DNA of 13,988 nucleotides from Actinomycetota bacterium (lineage in GTDB: Bacteria; Actinomycetota; Acidimicrobiia; Acidimicrobiales; Microtrichaceae), in NCBI GenBank assembly GCA_009700815.1, contig WLLG01000026.1:1-13988 (forward strand), in the 5' to 3' direction. Positions 1 through 7,354 of the stretch are shown in pieces. A program made the position numbers and the translations under genes. The notes beneath the pieces are model-generated. The model saw only the letters and a list, made by a program, of their open reading frames with translations. It did no database searches and was not told where the DNA came from. The stretch's first letter is position 1. Each line of letters starts with the position of its first letter.

Positions 1-770
1 ATGTCATCGCTGGCGATGCCAACATGGCTGAGGTTGCAACGTTTCTCAAGCTTGGTAGCACTGCAATCTTGTTGGCCATGATCGAGGACAAGGTGCTTGA
101 CGACCTGCCTCAGCTTGCTCATCCAGTTCCGGCCATGCACCAGGTTTCACAGGACCTCTCGCTTAGTGAACCGCTCCTCCTGGCTGACGGAAGCAGCATG
201 ACGGCACTAGAAATGCAGTGGCTAATACTGGAGCATGCACAAAATTGGGCGGGCAGCCGAGGTCTTTCATCAGTAGGCGAGGATGTTGGCGAGCAGATTC
301 TCCAGCGCTGGGAAGAAGTGCTGAATGGTCTCGATCAAGATCCCTTGAGCTTGGCCTCGCAGATTGATTGGGTTGCCAAGTACAGGTTGTTCCAAGCATC
401 TATGGAGCGACATAGTCTGGACTGGTCGAGTCCGCGCTTAGCAGCCATGGACCTGCAGTATCACGATCTTCGCGCAGGCACTTCGCTCTCTCGCCGTATG
501 GGACTTGAACGCTTGACTACTGATGCGCAGGTTGCCCTCGCAATTACCGAGCCTCCTCCGGAGACTCGAGCTTATTTCCGAGGGCGCTGTCTGGCTCGTT
601 TCCCGGAACAGGTAGTAGCGGCGAACTGGGATTCACTAGTCTTCGATGTCGGGGAGACGGCCTTGCAGCGTGTCCCCATGCTTGAGCCTGGCAAAGGTAC
701 TCAAGAGGCCGTAGGCGCCCTGATTGATTCCTCTGTAGATGCAGCCGAATTGCTGCAACGATTAAAATAA
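1..770 (+). CDS. dop: Deamidase/depupylase of Pup, C-terminal part (5' end outside window)
   Basis: Dop converts the C-terminal Gln of Pup to Glu so that PafA can ligate it, and it also cleaves Pup from modified proteins. It is a cytoplasmic member of the glutamine-synthetase-like carboxylate-amine ligase fold. The open frame runs in from the window edge (first whole codon at base 3), with VIAGDANMAEVATFLKLG near the start. This matches the equivalent segment of PafA further along (VIVGDSNMSEYATFLKVG), so the two paralogues can be aligned within the window. Further family signatures are DLQYHDLRAG and the C-terminal WDSLVFDVGE and VPMLEPGKGT. About 255 residues are visible, roughly the C-terminal half of a usual Dop of about 500 residues; the ATP-binding N-terminus and catalytic Asp are not in view. 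An ATG at base 24 is internal, not the start. Dop rather than PafA is chosen from the C-terminal sequence and the position directly before pup. Confidence 0.93.
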   Translation, partial: VIAGDANMAEVATFLKLGSTAILLAMIEDKVLDDLPQLAHPVPAMHQVSQDLSLSEPLLLADGSSMTALEMQWLILEHAQNWAGSRGLSSVGEDVGEQILQRWEEVLNGLDQDPLSLASQIDWVAKYRLFQASMERHSLDWSSPRLAAMDLQYHDLRAGTSLSRRMGLERLTTDAQVALAITEPPPETRAYFRGRCLARFPEQVVAANWDSLVFDVGETALQRVPMLEPGKGTQEAVGALIDSSVDAAELLQRLK

Positions 771-866
771 GAGGGGTCAAACCCAGTGCAGAGCCAGTCA
801 AGGTCGAGATTGCTGAGTGGTGCGTCGCCGATATTGGCCCAGCGCAGGGTACGGTTACAGCAAAGC

Positions 867-871
867 GGAGG
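867..871 (+). promoter_or_regulatory. Ribosome binding site that fixes the pup start
   Basis: GGAGG lies 6 nt before ATG 878 but directly abuts the alternative in-frame TTG at 872. Spacing therefore selects the ATG and gives a 64-residue Pup, the same length as the mycobacterial protein. Confidence 0.75.
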
Positions 872-877
872 TTGAAC

Positions 878-1072
878 ATGCCAGAACGTGAACTCAAGAA
901 AAAGCCAGAACCACAGCAGCGTGAGAGCGAAGCTGACCACAGCCCAGCAGTTACCGAGTCGGGAACCAAAATCAAGGCTGAACTTGATGATTTGCTGGAC
1001 GAGATTGATGAAGTGCTTGAGACCAACGCAGAAGAGTTTGTGAAGTCCTATATTCAAAAGGGCGGGCAGTAA
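878..1072 (+). CDS. pup: Prokaryotic ubiquitin-like protein Pup
   Basis: Pup is the small, largely disordered modifier attached to substrate lysines to send proteins to the Mpa/ARC-proteasome. The product is 64 residues. The N-terminal half is charged and low in complexity. The C-terminal half has the conserved acidic helix that binds the ATPase coiled coil (ELDDLLDEIDEVLETNAEEF, about residues 36-55), followed by VKSYIQKGGQ. The last residue is Gln, so this Pup must be deamidated by Dop before ligation, which fits the dop gene just upstream. The start is ATG 878, set by the GGAGG at 867-871; a TTG at 872 would add two residues but has no room for a ribosome site. A TANNNT hexamer at 850-855 (TACGGT) could be a -10 element for a short-leader transcript, but I see no matching -35. 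prcB follows after 34 nt. Confidence 0.97.
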   Translation: MPERELKKKPEPQQRESEADHSPAVTESGTKIKAELDDLLDEIDEVLETNAEEFVKSYIQKGGQ

Positions 1073-1093
1073 TTCTTCTGGACTTCTAGCTTG

Positions 1094-1099
1094 TAGCCT
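1094..1099 (+). promoter_or_regulatory. Probable -10 element of a leaderless prcB promoter
   Basis: TAGCCT fits the actinobacterial TANNNT -10 consensus and is followed by 7 nt and then GTG 1107, so transcription would begin at or next to the start codon. No Shine-Dalgarno sequence precedes the GTG. The 11-nt string GCTTGTAGCCT (1089-1099) recurs with small changes before pafA and lepB. No clear -35 is seen, which is common in such promoters. Confidence 0.55.
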
Positions 1100-1106
1100 T
1101 CCCTGC

Positions 1107-1910
1107 GTGACTCTTCCCAGCTTCCGCCACAGTGAGGATCCAGGGCCTGATTTTGCAGCACTCGTGCGGCGAATGGGGCTTTCGCCAGTAGTGCCAGACA
1201 GTCCGGTTGATGCCAGGCTGACAATTACGCACGGAACAACATGTGTTGCTGTTCGTTACCCGGGTGGGGTCGTCATGGCAGGCGATCGACGTGCAACTTC
1301 GGGCAATTTCATCAGTCACCGAACCATCGAGAAGGTCTTTCCTGCGGATCGTCATTCTGGCGTCGCGATCGCTGGCGCTGCGGGGCCTGCAATCGAGATG
1401 GTTCGCCTGTTCCAACTCCAACTCGAGCACTACGAAAAAGTTGAGGGTGCTCCTCTAAGTTTGGAAGGCAAGGCGAATCAGCTCTCGCAGATGGTGCGAA
1501 ATCACCTTCCTGCGGCAATGCAAGGACTAGCCGTGGTTCCGATCTTTGCTGGTTTTGACACTGCTCGATCCGCAGGGCGTCTCTTCCAATACGACGTAAC
1601 AGGTGGCCGCTACGAGGAATTTGATCATGCTTCAACCGGATCCGGACAGATGCATGCGAGCACCGTTATCAAGATGGGTTGGCGAGGCACCTTGAGCGCT
1701 GACGAGACCATCGACCTGGTTTTGCGGGCGCTCTACGAGGCATCGGATGAAGACTCCGCTACGGGGGGACCCGACCTGCTCAGGGGAATCTTCCCTGTCG
1801 TGGCCACGATTACTTCCAGTGGTTTTGAGCGACTCGATGACGAAGACCTAGAAGCCCGATATCTGAGCATTCTGGGTCAGGTAGCTACTGAGCGTGGAGG
1901 ATCAAGATGA
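1107..1910 (+). CDS. prcB: 20S proteasome beta subunit (N-terminal threonine protease)
   Basis: PrcB is the proteolytic subunit of the four-ring 20S proteasome. From GTG 1107 it has 267 residues. The predicted propeptide is residues 1-43, ending THG, with autocleavage exposing Thr44 as nucleophile (THG|TTCVAV). The other catalytic residues sit at the expected distances: Asp60 in GDRRAT (position 17 of the mature chain) and Lys76 in IEKV (position 33). STGSGQ and the long SATGGPDLLRGIFP segment are typical of the actinobacterial beta subunit. The mature chain begins Thr-Thr-Cys; the Cys at mature position 3 differs from the Ile I recall in the mycobacterial protein. The GTG start is chosen because a TANNNT hexamer ends 7 nt upstream and there is no ribosome site; an internal ATG at 1173 would remove half of the propeptide. 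The stop overlaps the prcA start (ATGA), indicating translational coupling. Confidence 0.96.
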   Translation: MTLPSFRHSEDPGPDFAALVRRMGLSPVVPDSPVDARLTITHGTTCVAVRYPGGVVMAGDRRATSGNFISHRTIEKVFPADRHSGVAIAGAAGPAIEMVRLFQLQLEHYEKVEGAPLSLEGKANQLSQMVRNHLPAAMQGLAVVPIFAGFDTARSAGRLFQYDVTGGRYEEFDHASTGSGQMHASTVIKMGWRGTLSADETIDLVLRALYEASDEDSATGGPDLLRGIFPVVATITSSGFERLDDEDLEARYLSILGQVATERGGSR

Positions 1911-2608
1911 CTGCACCGTTCTATGTAGCGCCAGAACAGATGATGCAAGACCGGGCCGACTATGCGCGCAAGGGAATCGCACGCGGACGCGCAATGGTTG
2001 CCTGCACCTATGACCAAGGCATTCTCTTATGCGCTGAGAATCCCTCACGGATGTTGCGAAAGATTTCAGAGATTTACGATCGCATCGCCTTTGCTGGAGT
2101 AGGGAAGTACAACGAGTTTGATCAGTTGCGAATTGCAGGTGTGCGTCACGCAGACCTGAAAGGGTTCTCGTTTAGTCGTGAGGACGTGGATGCTCGCAGC
2201 TTGGCGAACCAATACGCCCAGATGCTCGGTCAGGTCTTTACCCATGAGATGAAGCCGATGGAGGTCGAGATTCTCGTGGCAGAGATAGGCCACGATTCGG
2301 CGGGCGATCAGCTCTTTCACATCCTCTATGACGGCACCTTGGTTGACGAGACCGGCTGGTGCGTACTCGGTGGTGAAGCCGATGCGATCGGATCCAGAAT
2401 GAAGGAGCAGTGGGTGGAGGGAGGAACCTTCGGAGAGGCGCTCCAAGCAGCCGTGGGTGCACTCGCTGGGCCTGACCGCACCCTGGTGGTCAGCGAGATT
2501 GAAGTAGCTGTTCTCGACAGAGAAGGCCCCAGACGAGCGTTCCGAAGAGTTGAAGACGAGGACGTCACCTCGGTGCTTGGCAGTAACGATACGAATATCG
2601 ACACCTAA
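1907..2608 (+). CDS. prcA: 20S proteasome alpha subunit
   Basis: PrcA forms the outer rings of the 20S core, gates the entry pore and docks the ATPase ring. It is not itself proteolytic. The product has 233 residues. The N-terminal gate segment MTAPFYVAPEQMMQDRADYARKG is the usual actinobacterial type, followed by the alpha-subunit helix and strand pattern (ARGRAMVA, ENPSRMLRKISEIYDRIAFA, GKYNEFDQLRIAG). The C-terminus (residues about 205-233) is charged and variable, as in the family. The start ATG 1907 overlaps the prcB stop (ATGA) and has GGAGG at 1896-1900, 6 nt upstream, so this start is firm. Coupled expression with prcB fits the equal stoichiometry of the core particle. Confidence 0.96.
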   Translation: MTAPFYVAPEQMMQDRADYARKGIARGRAMVACTYDQGILLCAENPSRMLRKISEIYDRIAFAGVGKYNEFDQLRIAGVRHADLKGFSFSREDVDARSLANQYAQMLGQVFTHEMKPMEVEILVAEIGHDSAGDQLFHILYDGTLVDETGWCVLGGEADAIGSRMKEQWVEGGTFGEALQAAVGALAGPDRTLVVSEIEVAVLDREGPRRAFRRVEDEDVTSVLGSNDTNIDT

Positions 2609-2625
2609 TCGCTTATCACGGCCTG

Positions 2626-2631
2626 TAGGTT
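2626..2631 (+). promoter_or_regulatory. Probable -10 element of a leaderless pafA promoter
   Basis: TAGGTT (TANNNT) ends 6 nt before ATG 2638 in the 29-nt gap after prcA, and no Shine-Dalgarno sequence is present. The surrounding string GCCTGTAGGTT (2621-2631) resembles those before prcB and lepB. Confidence 0.5.
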
Positions 2632-2637
2632 GACCGC

Positions 2638-3996
2638 ATGGAACGGCGCATCTACGGACTCGAGAATGAGTACGGAGTCACTTGCACTCTGCGAGGGCAG
2701 CGCAGGCTGAGCCCAGATGAGGTTGCCCGTTACTTGTTTCGCAGGGTTGTTTCTTGGGGGCGGTCCTCCAATGTTTTCCTTGCAAATGGCGCACGCCTGT
2801 ATCTCGACGTTGGCTCGCACCCGGAATATGCCACAGGCGAATGCGACTCGCTCTATGACCTTGTAGCCCATGACAAGGCGGGGGAGTGGATCCTTGAGCA
2901 ACTCGTCGAGTCGGCTCAGGAACGTCTCAATGAAGAGGGAATTCGCGGAGATATCTACCTCTTTCGCAATAACACTGATTCGGCTGGCAATAGCTATGGG
3001 TGCCACGAGAACTATCTCACGAGCCGAGATGACGACCTTGGCCACTACACCGAAGTACTCATACCATTTCTCGTCAGCAGGCAGATTTATGCCGGTGCGG
3101 GCAAAGTCCTTCAGACGGCTCGTGGAGCGCAGTTCTCCATCTCCCAGCGGGCGGAGCACATCTGGGAGGGTGTCTCATCTGCGACAACTCGTTCACGTCC
3201 GATCATTAACACGCGAGATGAACCCCATGCCGACTCCGATCGGTTTCGGCGACTTCACGTGATCGTCGGTGACTCAAACATGAGCGAGTATGCGACTTTT
3301 CTGAAAGTAGGTGCCTGCTCGATCATCCTGCGAATGTTGGAGGACCCGACGGTGGTGCTGCGCGATATGACTCTCGAGAATCCGATCAGAGCAATCCGTG
3401 AGATCAGCCATGACATCACCTGCACACGCAAAGTTCGCTTGGCCAACGGTCGTGAAGCAACGGCTGTAGAGATCCAGTCCGAGTATCTGGCCCGAGCGCT
3501 TCGCTATGCAGATAATCACGATATGTCGCCTCAGGAAAAACAAGCCCTAGGCATGTGGGAGCACGTGATGACTGGCCTGCAGGACGAGCCGCTCTCTTTG
3601 GATGCCGAGATTGACTGGGTCACGAAACACAATCTGATCGAGGCCTACTCCGCCCGACATTCTCTGAAAATCGACGACCCGCGAATCGCTCTGCTGGATT
3701 TGCAGTACCACGATATCAATCGAACTCGCTCGGTCTTTTACAAGCTGCAAGCTGCTGGACGAGTGGAACGAATAGTCAGCGATGGGGCAATTGCCGAGGC
3801 CATGGAAACTCCGCCTCAGACCACGCGGGCCAAGCTCCGAGGCGAGTTCATTCGCAAGGCCAAGGAACGTAAACGTGACTACACCGTTGATTGGGTGCAC
3901 CTGAAGCTCAATGATCAGGCGCAAAGAACAGTCCTGTGTAAAGACCCCTTCCTTTCTGAGGATGAGCGCGTAGAACGGCTCATCGAATCTCTCTGA
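2638..3996 (+). CDS. pafA: Pup-protein ligase PafA
   Basis: PafA uses ATP to phosphorylate the C-terminal Glu of deamidated Pup and transfers it to a substrate lysine as an isopeptide bond. The product has 452 residues, normal for the family. The N-terminus MERRIYGLENEYGVTC contains the conserved ENEYG strand with Glu9. The catalytic Asp is Asp57 in YLDVGSHPEYATGE. NTDSAGNSYGCHENYL (about residues 111-126) and the later VIVGDSNMSEYATFLKVG, DEPLSLDAEIDWVTKH and LLDLQYHDI blocks are shared with Dop. The C-terminal domain (about 400-452) includes DWVHLKLNDQAQRTVLCKDP, typical of PafA and not of Dop. The ATG is in the right place for ENEYG at residues 9-13. The gene has its own probable leaderless promoter. 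The next gene is not pafB, as in mycobacteria, but a hydrolase. Confidence 0.97.
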   Translation: MERRIYGLENEYGVTCTLRGQRRLSPDEVARYLFRRVVSWGRSSNVFLANGARLYLDVGSHPEYATGECDSLYDLVAHDKAGEWILEQLVESAQERLNEEGIRGDIYLFRNNTDSAGNSYGCHENYLTSRDDDLGHYTEVLIPFLVSRQIYAGAGKVLQTARGAQFSISQRAEHIWEGVSSATTRSRPIINTRDEPHADSDRFRRLHVIVGDSNMSEYATFLKVGACSIILRMLEDPTVVLRDMTLENPIRAIREISHDITCTRKVRLANGREATAVEIQSEYLARALRYADNHDMSPQEKQALGMWEHVMTGLQDEPLSLDAEIDWVTKHNLIEAYSARHSLKIDDPRIALLDLQYHDINRTRSVFYKLQAAGRVERIVSDGAIAEAMETPPQTTRAKLRGEFIRKAKERKRDYTVDWVHLKLNDQAQRTVLCKDPFLSEDERVERLIESL

Positions 3997-4032
3997 GTTG
4001 TTGACTGGCGTACTCTGGCGAACTTCACAGGA

Positions 4033-4051
4033 GGGACGCCGAGGCGTTCCC
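4033..4051 (+). other. Small hairpin in the pafA-hydrolase spacer
   Basis: GGGACGCC and GGCGTTCCC can form about 7-8 base pairs with a one-base bulge and a very short loop. No T-run follows, so it is not an obvious intrinsic terminator. It lies in the presumed leader of the downstream hydrolase and could be an RNA processing or stability element, or chance. Confidence 0.25.
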
Positions 4052-4067
4052 AATCAGATTGGTCAGC

Positions 4068-4073
4068 GAGGGG
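4068..4073 (+). promoter_or_regulatory. Ribosome binding site that fixes the hydrolase start
   Basis: GAGGGG lies 6 nt before ATG 4080. The frame could be opened earlier at TTG 4059, but that would place this ribosome site inside the coding region. Confidence 0.65.
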
Positions 4074-4079
4074 AATTCC

Positions 4080-6248
4080 ATGAAGGTTCACGGAGGTGTC
4101 GAGACACTCACAGTGACAGGGGCCGAGGTGGGAGCCCATCTCGAGGTACGCGATTCGCAGGGGCAGTTGCTCGTCACACTTATTGCAGATCACGCGGGGA
4201 ATGCCCACTTGGCCTACGTGCCAGCGGAGCCAATAGTTCTTCGCAGTCAGCAGGACCTCGCAGAGGCGCTCTCGGATGGCGAAGTCCTAGCACCTGGGGA
4301 CTACACGGTTGCCGATGTGCCGGTTCTTGTCCTCGCAGTTGACGACATCGCTGACCCTTCGGTCTATGAGCAAACTCTTTCTCCAGGGTTTGGTTATCTA
4401 CGCGTCCGAGACGGGGTTGACCTCTCCATACTGGTCAGCTTTCCAGATGAGAACCTGTACGGCGCTGGTCCCTATCCCACAGTTATCGAATACTCGGGAT
4501 ACGGGCCTTCGAACCCTGATGCGCCTCAGCCCGGCACGCTTATCGCGAATCTCATGGGCTTTGCCGTAGTTGGAGTCAATATGCGCGGGACCGGTTGCTC
4601 TGGGGGAGTCTTTGACATCTTCAGTCCGGCCCAAGCCGCTGACGGCTACGACGCAATCGAAACGGTTGCTCGTCAGCCCTGGGTCCTCCACAACCATGTG
4701 GGTATGGTTGGTCTGAGCTATCCCGGGATTAGCCAGCTGTATGTTGCGGCAACACGACCGCCAAGCCTGGCTGCGATTACGCCACTATCGGTCATCGACG
4801 ATCTGTGGCGCCAGCAATGGCCAGGAGGGATTTACAACGCAGGTTTCACCCGAGCCTGGCTCGTTGCGAGAGATAAAGAGAGTGCTGCGGGTGGGATGAC
4901 CTGGGATCAAGAACGCATCGATGCAGGGGACAAGGTAGCGAAACAGAATCAGATGATCCGCACCCAAAATTTTGATTTCGAACAATTCGGTCGTGCCATT
5001 GAGAATTTCCGGCCCACGATGGGTGCTCGTCGCGCTGCTTCGCTCGTTGATCAGATTGAAGTGCCGGTTTATCTCACCGGTGCTTGGCAGGACGAGCAGA
5101 CTGGCAGCAGGTTTGCCCTGATGCTTGAGTCCTTTGATTCAAGCCCCTCGCAGCGCTTCAACCTGTTTAATGGCCATCACCCAGATGGCTACAGCCCGAT
5201 GGTGATTCTGCGGTGGTTTGAATTTCTGTCTTTTCACGTTGCGCGACGGGTTCCAGTCGTGCCTGAGTTGATCCGCAGCTTCGCTCCACTTCAGTTTGCT
5301 CAAGTCTTCGGGTACGACGCAGAGCTAGAGAGCGATCGCTTTGGGCATCATGCAGATGATTTTGAGGCCGCATTCGCAGAGTATCTCGCCGAACCTCGGG
5401 TCAGAATTCTGTTCGAAAGTGGCGCAGGCCATGAGGTGATTGGTGCTACTGCACATCGCTATGAGGCGCAGACTGACTCCTTCCCACCGAAAGGGGTCAA
5501 GCCTCGGCGTTGGTACTTTGCTGAAGGGGCCGCACTGGTTGAGTCAGCCCCAGCTGGCAGCGGAGCGGATTCCTACACAGATGACCCAGATGCAGGTGAA
5601 CTGGCCTATTCGATGGAGTTGCTGAGCGATCTGGACCAGTTCACTCGACCAAAGGTAATTATTGATTGGACACGCTTTGCTGATTCGCACCGGGTGGCGT
5701 ACCAGACTGCTCCATTGACCGAGTCCGTGCTGATTGCTGGGTCAGGTCATGTCGATCTCTGGATGTGTGCGGGGAGTGCGGATACTGCTGTGCAGGTGAC
5801 ACTGACCGAGGTACGGCCAGATGGCATGGAGCAGCGATTGCAATGTGGTTGGCACCGCCCGATTCATGCGGTTGAGGATCCCGATCATTCCGATGAGCTT
5901 CGAGTGGATTACACCTTTCTCGAAAGTGACAGAGAAGAGCTTGTCAGCGGGGAGTGGAAGAGATTCCGGATTCCAATTCACCCGATCGCTCATCTGCTCC
6001 GTGCGGGCTCCTGTTTACGAGTGGCAGTGTCTACGCCCGGGCGTGATCACCCGTTCTGGTGTTTCGAGAACCCGGTCGTCGAGGGCGCTACTCACCTAGT
6101 CGGGCGATCTGAGGATCACCCCTCATCGCTCGTGTTACCAGTCTGGAGCCTTGACCTTGATCACCCCGATGACTATCCGCCGGCGGGTTCGCTTCGGGGT
6201 CAGCCCAGCAGACCTGCTGAGGCAATTCGGAATGTCTCGGTGAGCTAG
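4080..6248 (+). CDS. CocE/NonD-type hydrolase, peptidase S15 (X-Pro dipeptidyl-peptidase) family
   Basis: This is an alpha/beta-hydrolase of the S15 superfamily, which includes Xaa-Pro dipeptidyl-peptidases, cocaine esterase and acylases. It has 722 residues. Residues about 1-100 form an N-terminal beta-rich domain. The hydrolase core follows from about 101 (GFGYLRVRDGVDL, VIEYSGYGP, NMRGTGCSGG). The nucleophile is Ser213 in GLSYPG, the likely acid is Asp338 in AWQDEQTG, and the His is 366 or 367 in FNGHHPDG. From about 475 (WYFAEGAAL) to about 700 there is a jelly-roll C-terminal domain of the PepX_C type (HVDLWM, HLLRAGSCLRVAVS, HPFWCFENP). No signal peptide is seen, so it is probably cytoplasmic. 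The start ATG 4080 has GAGGGG 6 nt upstream. The stop overlaps the next gene's GTG by one base. Substrate specificity cannot be read from sequence. Its position between pafA and pafBC allows, but does not prove, a role in trimming proteasome peptides. Confidence 0.88.
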   Translation: MKVHGGVETLTVTGAEVGAHLEVRDSQGQLLVTLIADHAGNAHLAYVPAEPIVLRSQQDLAEALSDGEVLAPGDYTVADVPVLVLAVDDIADPSVYEQTLSPGFGYLRVRDGVDLSILVSFPDENLYGAGPYPTVIEYSGYGPSNPDAPQPGTLIANLMGFAVVGVNMRGTGCSGGVFDIFSPAQAADGYDAIETVARQPWVLHNHVGMVGLSYPGISQLYVAATRPPSLAAITPLSVIDDLWRQQWPGGIYNAGFTRAWLVARDKESAAGGMTWDQERIDAGDKVAKQNQMIRTQNFDFEQFGRAIENFRPTMGARRAASLVDQIEVPVYLTGAWQDEQTGSRFALMLESFDSSPSQRFNLFNGHHPDGYSPMVILRWFEFLSFHVARRVPVVPELIRSFAPLQFAQVFGYDAELESDRFGHHADDFEAAFAEYLAEPRVRILFESGAGHEVIGATAHRYEAQTDSFPPKGVKPRRWYFAEGAALVESAPAGSGADSYTDDPDAGELAYSMELLSDLDQFTRPKVIIDWTRFADSHRVAYQTAPLTESVLIAGSGHVDLWMCAGSADTAVQVTLTEVRPDGMEQRLQCGWHRPIHAVEDPDHSDELRVDYTFLESDREELVSGEWKRFRIPIHPIAHLLRAGSCLRVAVSTPGRDHPFWCFENPVVEGATHLVGRSEDHPSSLVLPVWSLDLDHPDDYPPAGSLRGQPSRPAEAIRNVSVS

Positions 6249-7270
6249 TGCCAACCTTTCGCAGTGCGACAGTGACAGAGATTCTGCAAGAACGTCCGGG
6301 GCTACAGCGCGTAGCTGTTCGGATGCCAGATGGCGTTTCTGCTCGGGCGTACGCGCTCACAGCGCTCACTGGTGAGTGCACCTTGGGCGATCAGCTCATC
6401 TTGAATACCACCGCAGTTGAGTTGCAGCTAGGGACGGGCGGTTGGCATGTCGTTCATTGGAACCTGTCCCTCGAGGAGTTCATCTCACCTGGCCCCGACC
6501 ACATCATGAAGCTCCGCTATAGCAGCCTCCAGTTTGACGCTGGAACGGATGAATTAACCCATCCCGAATGTGACCTACCCCTAGCTGCTACTCCCGTGGT
6601 GGTGTGCTCTGTTCACAGTCAGGTGGCAGCAGTTGCCGCCGCTTTTGCGCACTTCGCTCCGGGTAAGACACTTGCCTATGTGATGACTGATGGTGCGTCG
6701 CTTCCCCTAGTTATCTCAGATTTGATCTGGGATCTACAGAGTCGCCAACTCATTGCCGGCACGGTGACTGCTGGCCACGCCTTTGGAGGAGATCTTGAGG
6801 CAGTGAGTGTGCCCTCGGCGCTAGGCCTAGCAGTGCACACCCTCGGTGCCGATGCCGTTGTGGTCTGCATGGGCCCGGGAGTAGTTGGAACTGGAACTGC
6901 ACTCGGGACTACTGCTGTTGAGGTGGCATCCATTCTCGACACAGTCTCAGCTCTTGGAGGTACGCCTATCTTGTGCGTGCGTGCATCAAGCGGCGACCCG
7001 CGTCCACGACACCAAGGCCTGTCGCATCACACCATCACGATTGCGAGCTTGACCCAGTGCTCGCCTTGGGTTGCGGGCACATCTGCTACGGCTTCGGACC
7101 TTTCAGGTGTTCGAATCTCTGATGCTTCAGCTGTGATTGACGCAGCGGAGATCATGGATTCGGCGGGACTCACAACCACAACCATGGGACGCACAGTGAG
7201 CGAGGATCTCCTCTTTTTCGAAAACGCCGTGGCGGCAGGAGCCTTGGCAGCGGAAATGCTAGGAGCTTAA
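6248..7270 (+). CDS. DUF3866-type conserved protein of unknown function
   Basis: The product has 340 residues. It resembles the actinobacterial DUF3866 family, recognised from memory of the family pattern and not from a search. The N-terminal part (about 1-85) looks like a small beta domain. From about 115 there are alternating hydrophobic strands and Gly-rich turns: VVVCSVHSQVAAVAAAF, LAYVMTDGASLPL, GTVTAGHAFGGDLEAVSV, DAVVVCMGPGVVGTGTALG and ILCVRASSGDPRPRHQGLSHHT. The GPGVVGTGTALG loop and the GHAFGGDLE and RHQGLSHHT segments are candidates for an active or binding site, but no activity is known to me. There is no signal peptide or membrane segment. It starts at GTG 6248 inside the stop of the hydrolase (TAGTG), so the two are probably translated together. 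The last codons lie in a 30-bp tandem repeat (7243-7302), and readthrough of the TAA at 7268 would add 24 residues. Confidence 0.75.
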   Translation: MPTFRSATVTEILQERPGLQRVAVRMPDGVSARAYALTALTGECTLGDQLILNTTAVELQLGTGGWHVVHWNLSLEEFISPGPDHIMKLRYSSLQFDAGTDELTHPECDLPLAATPVVVCSVHSQVAAVAAAFAHFAPGKTLAYVMTDGASLPLVISDLIWDLQSRQLIAGTVTAGHAFGGDLEAVSVPSALGLAVHTLGADAVVVCMGPGVVGTGTALGTTAVEVASILDTVSALGGTPILCVRASSGDPRPRHQGLSHHTITIASLTQCSPWVAGTSATASDLSGVRISDASAVIDAAEIMDSAGLTTTTMGRTVSEDLLFFENAVAAGALAAEMLGA

Positions 7271-7302
7271 AACTTGGCAGCAGAGATGTTGGCAGCTCAA
7301 AA
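7243..7302 (+). repeat. Imperfect 30-bp tandem duplication across a stop codon
   Basis: Two adjacent 30-nt units, 7243-7272 and 7273-7302, match at 24 of 30 positions. The first encodes the end of the DUF3866-type protein (LAAEMLGA, stop). The second, in the same frame, would encode NLAAEMLAAQ. The TAA stop in unit 1 (7268-7270) aligns with CAA (Gln) in unit 2 (7298-7300). The frame then stays open to TAA 7343-7345. Confidence 0.85.
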
Positions 7303-7342
7303 CTTGCCGAAGGATGCGCACTCAGCCGTTCGCCCGACCCAA

Positions 7343-7348
7343 TAAGAT
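7343..7348 (+). promoter_or_regulatory. Probable -10 element of a leaderless pafB promoter
   Basis: TAAGAT (TANNNT) ends 6 nt before GTG 7355, and no Shine-Dalgarno sequence is seen. Its first three bases coincide with the second in-frame stop of the DUF3866-type frame. I looked for the PafBC-dependent promoter motif (TTGTCRGTG upstream of the -10) and did not see it. Confidence 0.5.
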
Positions 7349-7354
7349 CACGTC

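Noticed and set aside
872..877. TTG start for pup
   Set aside because: It leaves one base between GGAGG and the start codon; ATG 878 has normal spacing and gives the usual 64 residues.
1173..1175. Internal ATG as prcB start
   Set aside because: It would shorten the propeptide to about 21 residues and has no ribosome site; the upstream sequence is consistent with a normal PrcB propeptide.
2605..3159. 184-aa open frame on the minus strand opposite pafA
   Set aside because: It is entirely antisense to strongly conserved PafA coding sequence, has no recognisable motif and is explained by codon bias of the sense gene. The same applies to the long minus-strand frames at 544-1026, 3547-4053, 8035-8580, 11449-11844 and 13341-13847.
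4001..4016. TTGACT plus TACTCT as a promoter after pafA
   Set aside because: The two boxes are only 4 nt apart, so they cannot form a -35/-10 pair. TACTCT alone is weak evidence.
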